DNA of 64,000 nucleotides, from positions 3,300,001 through 3,364,000 of the forward strand of contig JAJNNQ010000027.1 in assembly GCA_027886175.1 (NCBI GenBank), given 5' to 3'. The notes under the pieces are model-generated. The model saw nothing but the letters and a program-made list of their open reading frames with translations. It was not told the DNA's origin and did not search any database. Positions 38,701-48,700 of this stretch are shown here, in pieces. Positions within the stretch are counted from its first letter, which is position 1. Each line of letters begins with the position of its first letter. Both the position numbers and the translations under genes were made by a program. This DNA comes from Phylloscopus collybita (Eukaryota; Chordata; Aves; Passeriformes; Phylloscopidae).

Positions 38701-39408
38701 GGTTCAGGTCTGACAGGTGTCCAGCTGTTCTGGAGCACAGCCCTGGACGACACCGGCGTGTGATGGAGCTGCCCCTGCTCTGGGACCGGGTACTCAACCC
38801 AAGCACACCCGTTTGTGCGATCTAACCGGAGCACACACCGCGATCTTCCCTTCATCCCCGGGGTGAACTCGCAGCACATCTCCGGGATGCAAGAGCAGCG
38901 GAACACGCGTCCTCACAGCCTCTACAGCTTTGGAAAGTCTCACCGCAGCTGAGCAATCCCTGGGCTAATTATCCTAATTCCCACCGACAACAGGAGCGGG
39001 GCTGATCCCCTCGTCCCCCCGTGCGGCTTTCCCAGGCTCGGGCACTGCTGGAGCTGCTGTTTGCACCGAGCCCAGCGGCCACTGGAACCAGCGGGGATGG
39101 TCCCAACTCCCTGGGACCTTCACCTGCCAGAACTGCCTCAAAATCCTCCCCTCTCCCTCACCGGGGTGAAAATTCGGAGAGGGAAAGAGAGCGACAGGAG
39201 GACCCCAGGGTGGGAGCGCGGGCCTGAACAGGGAGCGGAAAAATAAAAAACAGTTACTCACAATCATCTAAGTCATCCTGCAAATCCACAAAATACAAAG
39301 GGATCCCTACAAACAAAAAACAGAAGAGAGATACCAGGGGGTTGGTTTCGGAGGGACGGCGGCAGCCCCAGCTGAGCTGCCCGCCCGCCGGCCCCACTTA
39401 CCGGCCAT
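20757..39408 (-). CDS. PPP4R1L: Protein phosphatase 4 regulatory subunit 1-like, 20 coding exons, 952 aa, intact
   Basis: Exons in transcript order (high to low): 39408-39402, 39306-39262, 34710-34578, 34245-34139, 33537-33395, 32846-32700, 31120-31013, 29884-29819, 29224-29066, 28597-28404, 28076-27655, 26973-26741, 26235-26143, 25687-25502, 25217-25056, 24461-24361, 23259-23139, 22633-22499, 21827-21686, 20911-20757. The lengths sum to 2859 bases, exactly 953 codons including the TAA, with GT-AG at every junction and matching phases. Human PPP4R1 is about 950 aa, so this is full length. Start is the ATG at 39408 (MAGIPLYF). Known for the family: HEAT-repeat scaffold that binds and targets the PP4 catalytic subunit. 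Assignment as PPP4R1L rather than PPP4R1 rests on synteny with RAB22A and VAPB and on divergence in the N-terminus, linker and C-tail. In human this locus is a pseudogene; here I see no break. Confidence 0.94.
21371..21505. promoter_or_regulatory. CpG island with CTCF-like motif inside PPP4R1L intron 19
   Basis: About 130 bases of very CpG-dense sequence sit in the 774-base last intron, between exons 20 and 19, where no promoter is expected. It contains on the minus strand CCACACGGGGGCAG (21443-21430), matching about 12 of 14 positions of the CTCF core consensus. It could be an insulator, an alternative promoter, or a GC-rich insertion. Confidence 0.45.
23551..23578. repeat. (GCAAA)n short tandem repeat
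   Basis: About five AAAGC/GCAAA units with small variation in a PPP4R1L intron. Confidence 0.8.
26143..28076 (-). other. PPP4R1L: PPP4R1L exons 11-13: variable acidic linker (residues about 370-619)
   Basis: Rich in Ser, Glu and Asp and low in hydrophobics, except for FNTFLYWRPPLPDI and the helix VLESLQEHIDDPDVQ-AQVQVLSAALRAAQ, which align with PPP4R1 (there SFHFWRTPLPEI and HIDDPDVKAQVEVLSAALRA). The rest is not alignable by eye with human PPP4R1 and is likely disordered. Exon 11 alone is 422 bases, the largest coding exon. Confidence 0.85.
29551..29597. repeat. GT/AT dinucleotide microsatellite
   Basis: Runs of GT pass into AT units, interrupted once, in the PPP4R1L intron between exons 9 and 8. 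Simple repeat. Confidence 0.9.
34711..39261 (-). other. PPP4R1L: PPP4R1L intron 2, the largest intron of the gene
   Basis: About 4.5 kb with no supported exon on either strand. Its promoter-proximal end (about 38.7-39.26 kb) becomes CpG-rich as part of the shared island. Confidence 0.6.
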
Positions 39409-39744
39409 CTTGGAATGGACATGGGCGAGGAGGAGGAGCGGGAGGGCACAGGGAGGAGCCGCGGGTGCTTCCTGCCGCCGGGTCAGCCCCGAAACGCCAC
39501 CGGGTGAAGGAGCAGTGGCTGCCGGGGGTCGAGCGGCCCCTCAGCGCCCGAGGGGGATAAGAGCGAGCGGGGGGCACGGGCGGGGACTCCGGCGGCCGCC
39601 CAAGATGGCGGCGCGTCCGCGCAGCCTGAGGAGGAGCGCGGTGTGCGGGTAACCGGGGCGGGCGGGGGGCGGCCTCCGCGGGGACGGCGATGATCGTGCT
39701 GGGCCGCGTCTTAGGCGCTCACTGAAGGCGCTGCCCGCCCGGCC
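39409..39744. promoter_or_regulatory. Bidirectional CpG-island promoter of PPP4R1L and RAB22A
   Basis: The two start codons point away from each other and are only 336 bases apart. The interval is strongly CpG-rich and has no TATA box that I can see. Two CAAGATGGC elements, the YY1 core type, are present: one on the minus strand over the PPP4R1L ATG (about 39412-39404) and one on the plus strand at 39601-39609. Transcription start sites cannot be set from sequence. Confidence 0.8.
39605..39652 (+). other. Possible upstream ORF in the RAB22A 5' leader
   Basis: ATG inside the CAAGATGGCGGC element opens a 15-codon frame (MAARPRSLRRSAVCG) ending in TAA, 92 bases before the RAB22A ATG. It matters only if transcription starts upstream of it; otherwise it is just a YY1 site. 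Confidence 0.35.
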
Positions 39745-42700
39745 ATGGCTCTGAGGGAGCTGAAAGTTTGCCTTCTGGGGGTAAGTGCTGGGCGGCGAGA
39801 GGGAGGGTGGGAGCGGATTGAGGGGCTGGCTGGCGAGGCTCTGTGCTGGCGGGGAGCCTCTTGTCAGAGCTCCGGGAAGCCTCTGGTGATGGCGGAGAGC
39901 TTCTGTCAGAGGCTGGAGAGGCTCTGTGGCGATGGCAGAAAGCTTCTCTCAGAGCCTGGAGAGCCACTGTCAGAGCCGGGAGAGGCACCGAGCTTGGGGA
40001 GCTCTCCCCGGGCGCGGGGTGGCCCTTGCCCCGTCCCTCTGGGGGGACCGGGCGGACGCGCCTTCTCCTCCGCGGGGGGAGGCGTCTGCCAGGGGTCAAT
40101 ATCGCTCCTTTTCTGCCCTGTTCTCCTTTTAAAAAAAAATAAGAGAGGAAGCACGAATGTCCAATGCGTGCTTCCCTCTTCCTCCTAGGCTGTTTTGGGC
40201 TTGGAGTTCACAAAATAAATAGAAGCACCTGAAATCAAACTGGTGGGAAGAGAGGGAGTGGCCTGAACTTATATTCTAAGAACATATGTAGGCTTGAAAG
40301 CTTTGTAGGTGTTGGAAGGAGGAGAGGTGGAGCGGAGTGAAGCAGAAGTTTGAAAATTGAAGGGAATGAAGCTGCGTGTTGTCTTGGTTTGGTCTGAGAG
40401 CCCCACGTTGAACAGGTGGAGGTGTCACCACCTGCATCGAAATCCTCTGTTGTTCAAAGTTGTTTTTTGCTTCTAAATAGCGACATTGCCCTTCAGAGGG
40501 GAAGATCATGTGTTTGTGTGCCCTTCGCGTTATGGAGGTATTTGGGGTAACTACTGTTTGTGTTCGCGTGGCCTGAGAAACCTTTTGTCACGGAAGAAAA
40601 GGAGAATAAGCACCCAGGAAAACTTGTCCTTGAACTCCCTGAGACAGGAACCACATCTGTGTTTCTCTTTTTAAGATTTGGTCTGATAAATGAGACCGCA
40701 AACAATATAACATACAGAGCTGTGATAACGTGCTTTTTCTCAAGAGGGAAACAGCTTGGCAGGATGAACACAGTCATACCCAAATTACTGCAATATTCAA
40801 GAGTTTTGGAAAAAAAATGCATGTATGGCATGAAACTTCATTTTCAGTGAAGCAATTCCTCAGGGGTTTGTACCTTAAAGTTTTAGTGACTCAGGAAATG
40901 TAAAGCAAAAAGTTTTTCTTCACGCTTCCTAACTAAAATACAATTTCAAATGTCCAGCTTCTACTGAGAAGTGTTTTACTTCTAGAAGTTTACTTCACTT
41001 CTAAATGTGACTTCTATATATCTTTTGCATTTTAACCGTGGAGTTGGTGATGCAAAAATATACACAATCCAGAATTGTAATGGATTTGTTTCCTCTTTCA
41101 CCATTTTTAGCACTGAAGAGTTGCATTAGTAACATGTTTCAGGTGTGTCACAGAAGAAATTTCAAGTCTTTCATTAAGCAGGGTGGAACAGCATTAGTCA
41201 GAGGTTGAATGCATGTGTCACACTTGTGTAATTTCATGTGCTCCACTGGTCCTCTATCCTGGCAAGCCATACTGATTTGCTATATATTTTACCAAAAGTG
41301 ATCTTTTCCCACTGCTACTCCATTGCAAGGTGTGCATAGCTTTGTAAAAAAGCCCAAAGTTTGAGTAATACTAAGTGTGAATGCAGATTTTTTGGTCCTT
41401 CAAAAAAAGTCTTAACAATTTTGTTCAGGAAACTGCAACTTGTCACAGACGTTTCATTTTCTACTAAATTAATATAATACCTGAAGTATTTCACAACTTC
41501 TCTGAGATTCTCTGCAGGAATGTGTTATTCACTGCAGTGTGCTTAAGGATTTGAGGACAAAAAGAATCATCTGTTCATAGTAATTAATATCACTTTCAAC
41601 TGTTTGTTCTTTTTTTAGGACACTGGTGTGGGCAAATCAAGTATCGTGTGGAGATTTGTCGAAGACAGCTTTGATCCCAACATCAACCCAACAATAGGGT
41701 AAGAAACTAAATGAAGTAAATGTGATTTATGCAAGAATAAAATGAAATTACCTGAATAGATCACTTGGGAGTTCTTCGTGTGTGGCAGCTAAATGTGGTA
41801 ATAAACATGATTGCAGCCTTAATTAAGCTTGTGAGCTACCTCAGGACACGTAGGAGTGTTCTCAGCACTCCTGCAGCTTCCATTTTCATTTGTAAGGTCT
41901 GGACCCATTTTTGTATTGTTAATCTAAGCTAACAATGAATAAATTACACTACAGATGCTTCTACTGAATGGACAATATGCTTTTCTCATGCACAACCCTT
42001 AAGTTCCAACATCTAATTATTATGCAACTCCACGGTTTCTAATACAATTTTTTTAGGACTCAAGTACTATAAGTCTCCTAGGTTCTTGAGGGTGGTTAAC
42101 ATACTAATTTAGGTAGGTCTTACCATTAATTAGTTAAAATGCTACCCATCTCTATGCATTGCAAACACAAAGCTACTTGATGGAACTGTTTTTGCAGTTG
42201 GTCTCATAGGCAAGGGGGATATTTGAAATTTGAGCCTCAGAGTAGCAACATTATTGATCCTGAATCTTTGAATGGATAGAAGGAAGGGCAAGCATCAGGA
42301 ATTCTTGGAGTGGTTGGATTTTTTTTTATTTCTTTTGCTGTATTTTTTTTTTTTTTTTTTTTTTGCTTATGGGAGGACAGCCCTTGGTTGATGCCAAGAA
42401 GTGTGTGGGGGTGTCTGTACAGCTTCCTGTCTCAGGTGTCACACAGGCTCTGCTACAGCTTTGACCAAAAGAGATCCTGCTGACAATGATCAGCTGTGTC
42501 TCATCCAGTCCTTCTGAAAAGCTGGGGTCCCCATGATTGCTCTTCTTTTCCTTTACATCCCCCTCTTTTTCTGAGTATAAATACTGACATTGAACTGCAA
42601 GATGTTCTGTAGAAGTGTCCTTTTATTTAAATTTCCCTGTTAACAGAGGTTTAGTACTGAGATCATTACAGTTGCTTGAAGTGACAGACTGAAAATCTAT

Positions 42701-45700
42701 CTTTTACCAGCCTTAACAAAATCATTCACTGGTCTGAGGACTAGTTATTTTAGTAATTTGCTATATAAATGAATCAAAACTTGCCCAAATGCAGGGGTTG
42801 TGTGAAGCTCCAGCAAGATACACAATCTGAAAACTTAAAATTAATAAGTTAATAAGTAATGAGTTAATTAATAATTAATAAATTTATTTTTTCCCTTTTT
42901 TTATACCTTGCTTTTACCTCCTGGTTGAGACTAGTAGGTGGAAAGGACAAGGTAAGGATTAGGAGAGCTTTGAGCATCTTGCAAAACTAAAGCTGAGACT
43001 GTTTTGACTTTATTCCTGGGTCTTTGAGTTCATGAGATATGATCTTGTTTCCTGTTCTGTTTTCATTCCTCTTAGAATCATCTGAGCAGTCACACTTTGT
43101 TGTTGTCAATGTTCATTGCTCAGTTTCTGATATGGGCAGCTGCAGAAGCCCTGTCAGAATTCTGCAGTTTTACTCCCCTCAGGGTGCTGAGGGCACATTT
43201 AACCAGCATATACTTCTAGGTACTGCAGAATATCTTGTCTTTCCTTATTGCATCAAAAAGGAATATCAAACAAGTTAATAGTGCCTACTTGGCTGGGAAA
43301 TTTACTAACAAAACAGACACTATTCCTACTAAAAGTCAGCAAGGATAACTCCAGTTTGGAGGGGTTTGTTGACCCAACAAAACTTGTCAATGGATTTTGA
43401 GAAGCATTTAATCTCTTGTCATGGGATGGTTTACTTGTGATATGAATTACAGAAACACCACCTTTCAGTTCAAATTGACTTTACAGGGATGTTTTGATTC
43501 ATAGAACCAAGTAAGATAAATTCAGTGAGAATTTATGATTTAGAAAACTGTCCATATTGAGCAGAAAAGTCAGATTCTCTGAATATAATTTCATATAATT
43601 TGCAGTAGTCTTAAAGGAAGTGAAAGTCTCTGCTGTGCTTTGCAAGAGATACTCCTATCACTTTGTTTTTCTTCACTCATTGCAGAAATGCATGAGCTAG
43701 TTAATGGTGTTGAAATGCATGCAATTAGGCTCTTCCTTTTTAGGGGTGTTGCAACTTTATATTTGGCTTCTTAAAAGACAAATCAACTTTGGAGATTGGC
43801 ACACTATTCGCCAAATGATCTGGGCTTGAGGAATGGGGAGAAGGTTACTTCTTAACTGCTGAAACATTGTGTAACTGCTTCCTTTTCTTTAATGTAGCTA
43901 GCTAATTGTCCTCTTATAGCATTGAAACAAGTCCAAAGTTTGCAGTTACATTTGCTACAAAAGTGTCAAGGACATCATTAAGTGGATTTTGAGCCCTGAG
44001 ATAAACTGAAGTTCAGAGTCCTGGGCTCAGGTATTCAATGCTGATCATGCTGAGAGACTCTTGCTGTCTGAGTCTGACTGTACAGCAAGTTTGGGGTACT
44101 GTAAGAAGCTCCAGTGTCTTCACAATCCTGTCAAAACTGATAGAGGAACAAGTTTGGAAGTCTGCAGTATTTTCAAGTGGCAGGAATTAATCACACCAGA
44201 GGTATTCACGTTCACAGTGTAGGATCTTGTGTGCTTAGAACAGTTATGTCACCTACAGTTCCAGCTGTACAAGGATTTGAATTCAATGTGTGGTTTTTCC
44301 AGTGAGAAATGAGCCTACAGGTGATAGATACAGCAAAGGACTCTCTCTTGTAAAAGAGTAAGGTCACTTAATTTGTGTTCTTGTGGGAAATATGCTCGTT
44401 CTGCTAAAGCAGATCAAATAAAACACTTGGCAATATTTATCTGTAAAATATCTAGAATCTGGGCCAGGGGAGAAGCACCTGGAGCATAGGAGAGATTTTG
44501 TTGTTTTTTTTCTTCTGGAAGTCCAAGAGCCTCTGCAAACTAAAATATGTAATGCTAACAGGATTTGGGAGCTGTACAGGGTGCAGACAACAAGCAGTTT
44601 ACTCTATTGATTTCTTTGTCCTGTTAACACCTACCAATACTGATACCCATCTCCTATTTTATTCCCAAGTATAGATTTACTAGCACTTATCTGAATGTTA
44701 GTACAGAGATAGAAAAAGCTGATACAAAGGGAAGAATTTGACCTCTTTCCCCCTAAGAGTTTCCAGTGTGCACTGGAGTGGTTGCTGTGATGCTGTGAGG
44801 AAGGATGTTGTTAAAAGGCTGACCTTTCTGGGGTTTTTGGTCACACATCCTATATTTTTTTACCCAAAGCTTATAAAAAATTAAAACCTATAATTTGCAT
44901 TCATATTGTGTTTTGGTAGCTGAACGTCAGTCTCTGAAAGGAAATTTCATCCTCTAAATTTCAGCCTTTATATCTGAAATGCTTCATCAATTTGTGTGTT
45001 TATATATGGGGAAAGCACTTTTACTGGAATGTGAACCTTTTTGAAAGCTCATGGTGGTAATGAATGTTTTCAGGATGTACTTATAATCTCAAAAATCATG
45101 TACTGTGTATTTTTTTTTTTTCAGAGCCTCATTTATGACCAAGACTGTACAGTATCAAAATGAGCTGCATAAATTCCTGATTTGGGATACAGCTGGACAG
45201 GAGCGGGTAAGTAAAGTCAATATCTGTGGAGAAAGTTTGGGCCAGAGCTTAGGTTGCTTTTCAGCTTTGTCCCTGAAAGTCACAAAGTGATCTGGTTTTA
45301 AAAACATGCATTAGCACACTTGCTTCTATGCAGGTTCCTATTAGACGTGGGTGCTGTAGATGTGTTTTTATTTTTCATTGTTGTCATGATTAAAGTGTAA
45401 AGATAAGGAAGATTATCTAAAGGGAATTGATGAAACAATAGTCTGGGTTTAGATTCACTGAAAGGAAATGGTCTTTCCACAGAAAACAAGGCTGGTGTGG
45501 GGGGAAGCCAGCAGCAGTCTCTAGTACCATTTCTAGTTGAGTTTTGAAAGTTCAACTTCAATATTTACCAGTGCAGCAACACAAGAATCAAAGCAAAATG
45601 AATTACCATGTTTCATAGTGTAAGGGCTTGGTTCTGGAAAAATATACAACTGCTAACACATTCTGTTATGTTAGGGTTATAAATGTGAGTAGGATGTAAA

Positions 45701-48700
45701 TTTAGTCTTTCCAAAGTAGAGTTTCAAGCAATGTTACAGGTGATAACTGCTCTTCTATTCTTTTGTAAAGTTTTACTAATCAAATCTGATGATGTTAGAA
45801 GCTATGTCAGGAAATCTCTTTTGAAATTCAAGTTTTAATTTGGTAGTTTGGGGTTTTGATCTCTGTGGCGTGCTTAGTTCTGAGGGGAGGCAACAAAAGC
45901 TTTGAAGAAAGTGACTAATCAGATGAAATCCCAGCTAATTAATTTGAATGATTTTTACTTGGAATTTAAAAGGAAGACTTTGCTAGGGAACTTGCTTGCT
46001 TATGGATTACTAGTAAGAGTGAAAGAAATTAGAGCAGCTGTATTAACAGTGCTTATTGTTGCTGTTTCTTGACTGCAAGTGAACTACTGGCAGCTGCCAA
46101 GCACTCATGATTAGTTTATTTAGGATGTGAGGTAACTGTGACAAAGGCTGGGTTGTTACTTCAGGGTAACAGCAGGCAAATACAGCTGTACTGCTTTTCA
46201 GGATTAGCTTGAGAAACAACCGAAACAGAAAACAAACCAACAAAACAACGCCCCCAATGACAGCAAACAAAACAAACAGCTTGTAAAGGCTCAGTCATCC
46301 CTATCCACAGGCACTTGACCTTTAGGATACCTGGTGGAACTGAGTTGCCAGTTCTTTGGCTTGATAACAGCCTTGATGGCTAAGAAGTAACTCAAGTGTA
46401 TTTGTATTGTGATTTAGTGCTGTAGATTTTGAATGACAATTTATTTCCTTCTAACAGCACCATATAAAGCAAACTTAATTTGTCAGGGATGTTTCCCAGG
46501 AATATGTCCAACAGTATCTGTGTTATCAAAAATATCCTGACTCCTTCCATTCCCAGCAGTCAGTCAGCATTTGCTGTAAATAGTTTGTCCTAAGTGAACA
46601 TCATAGCCCATTCTGGAATGTTATTGCTGCAAAGTGATATTCTGAGAGGTAGAGGTATGAATTTTTAGAGGTTGGTACTCCTAAATGGAAATCTTTATAA
46701 ACATGCCTGCCACTATTTGGCAGGAAACATCCATTACATTTTAGCATTCCATCCTGTTTGCTTTAACTGTGCAAGCAATGGGAGGACCCTGTAATTTGGA
46801 TTCAGCACATCTAATCTGAGGAAGCATCTCTGTACATGACCAGCATGTTCCTGGTCTATTTTTGGACTCTCAGGGATACCTCTTTCATTTCCTTCCATAC
46901 AAGTTGCTTGATATCTTTACTGAAATCAAAAAAGGAAAGGTGTTTTACCACGACTCTGACCCAGGAGCTGTGATACCTGTGAAGTTTATATTCCATATCT
47001 GAGAGAAGTCACTTGAGAGCCCAATATAACCCAAGGAAATCAGTGAAATGTGAGCAAGGATGTTTACTTTGAAATGATGCAGTATCTTCACTGAGATTTC
47101 TTTCTCCAGAGCAGGACAGCACTATCACTGCTGTCACAAATGGCTGTATACCTGCCTGGCCCTGCAATCTGTAACAAAATGTTCTGGTCATGCAGCATAT
47201 CTGACAATTAATTATGGAAGGGATTCCCTCCGTGGAATAGATCTGGAATACTAAAAATGTCCACACCATTCTTGGAACTGAAATGTCTCTGCTGAGCTAT
47301 GATGTGGAATGCATGGAATTCACAGTCCTGGCTTCTTGAGGAGTGTTTGCTGTTTCCCATTTCAAAAGCCCAGCTGCAAATAGTGCTGCACTGCACTGGG
47401 CAGCCCCTTGCTCTCAGTGGCTTTGGGGTGGCTGGATAGCCTTATTCCAGAGATGGAAATGTGCACCCAGTCATTCACACACTTCATTTGCACACACCCT
47501 ATTTCTTCTCCCATTTCTGCTACACTGAGTTCAGTTGATAGGAGGTCACTTACAGTAATTAGGATTTTTGCCTTCAGTTTTGAGTTTCCCTGCATAATTA
47601 CATTATGCGTAATTATATTAATAATTCTGTCAAAAGACAAATTGGAGGCTGGGGAGACAAGCTGAAGTCTTTGGAAAAATTGCAAAAGGAAAATCCAGTG
47701 TTTCTGGTAACATCTGTTTTGTTAATATATTTTATCTGCCGACTGCTCTTAGGTGGAAAAAAGTATCTAAGTGTTAGCAGGCAGGAAATGAGAGTAATAC
47801 AAATTCAGCAAGTGAGAGTTGGTTTATTCCCAATGTCAATAGTGAAATAATCAAAAAGCCAGGTTGCAACCAGTCCAAGTGGTGGTTTACCAAAATATAT
47901 TTCCCTTTATATTTTAGTACTCAGAAGGAAGAGAGGGATTATGTCCCAATGTGAACCGAATGCCTGCCCGTGTTTCCCTTTCCCACTATTAAATATTTTT
48001 ATATTCTGAACTTAGCATTCAAAATCCTATTTTCAAAACAGAATTTGAGAGCCAAATCTAAATGGTCTGGAATTTTGCTTTATAGCAAGATTTTTATGAT
48101 TTATTATATTGCTCTCAGTTGAACTGTACTAAGCAAAAGGAAATTGGTATTTTATTAGAAATGAATAAGCCTTTATGAAAAACTGTATCCAATTCATTAT
48201 TTTTACCCTGAGTAATAAGATGCACAAAAGCTCTAAATCATATATGCTTACATGGAACCAATACATGCAGTTCACTCTGAACTTTGATGGTAGAGTTCTG
48301 GTTGCTAGATTAGTTGTTTGGGCTTTTTTAAAGTTGGCAGAATATCCCACTCTTCTGAAAGAATGCTTCACTGATATTTTTGATGCAACTTGATTGTGTA
48401 CTTTATGACTTTTTTTTAGCACTGGATTCATAAGGTTCTGTCCACACGAAGGTACAGGCCAAAGCAAACAGACCTGCTGTAGATTTAATTCTGAAAAACT
48501 CAAGAAAGTTACTGTAGCTTCTTATCTAGCACGTTCCTTAAAGCTCTGCTTGCAACAGGGCACATAATTGTGGGGTTTCAGTTTTTTGGTTTAAACATGC
48601 TTCTAGATTTGAGGGGAAAACTGAAGCAAAATCCCTAAAGACATAAGTTAGATGGTGAAGAAATCAAAGTTTCTAGTATTTTAGACTGATGACTGATCCA

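Larger units (their letters stand above)
28404..39408 (-). other. PPP4R1L: PPP4R1L exons 1-10: N-terminal HEAT-repeat half (residues 1-369)
   Basis: A short acidic head (LQDDLDDFGFEDYG) is followed by helical repeats. Landmarks: LTPLARLEKYA, ARGLLDVF, EPTVRTELMEQIP, PIVVRYLTDVNNQVRKAG, LPRFCELCSDGKLFQVRK, ANFGDICNAVGQEATE, VWGMRKACAECFMAVS and VRQAAFQSLGPFISTFANPSS. The repeated V-R-K/R-A pattern marks HEAT repeat helices. Exons 6-9 (147, 108, 66 and 159 bases) are all symmetric phase-0 exons, so they could be skipped without a frameshift. Confidence 0.9.

Noticed and set aside
20757..39408. Assignment of the minus-strand gene as PPP4R1 rather than PPP4R1L
   Set aside because: PPP4R1 normally neighbours RAB31 and VAPA. 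Here the neighbours are RAB22A and VAPB, and the N-terminus, linker and tail differ from PPP4R1.
39745..40188. 147-codon frame starting at the RAB22A ATG
   Set aside because: Reads past the GTAAGTG donor at 39781 into intron 1 and its minisatellite. Only the first 12 codons are RAB22A.
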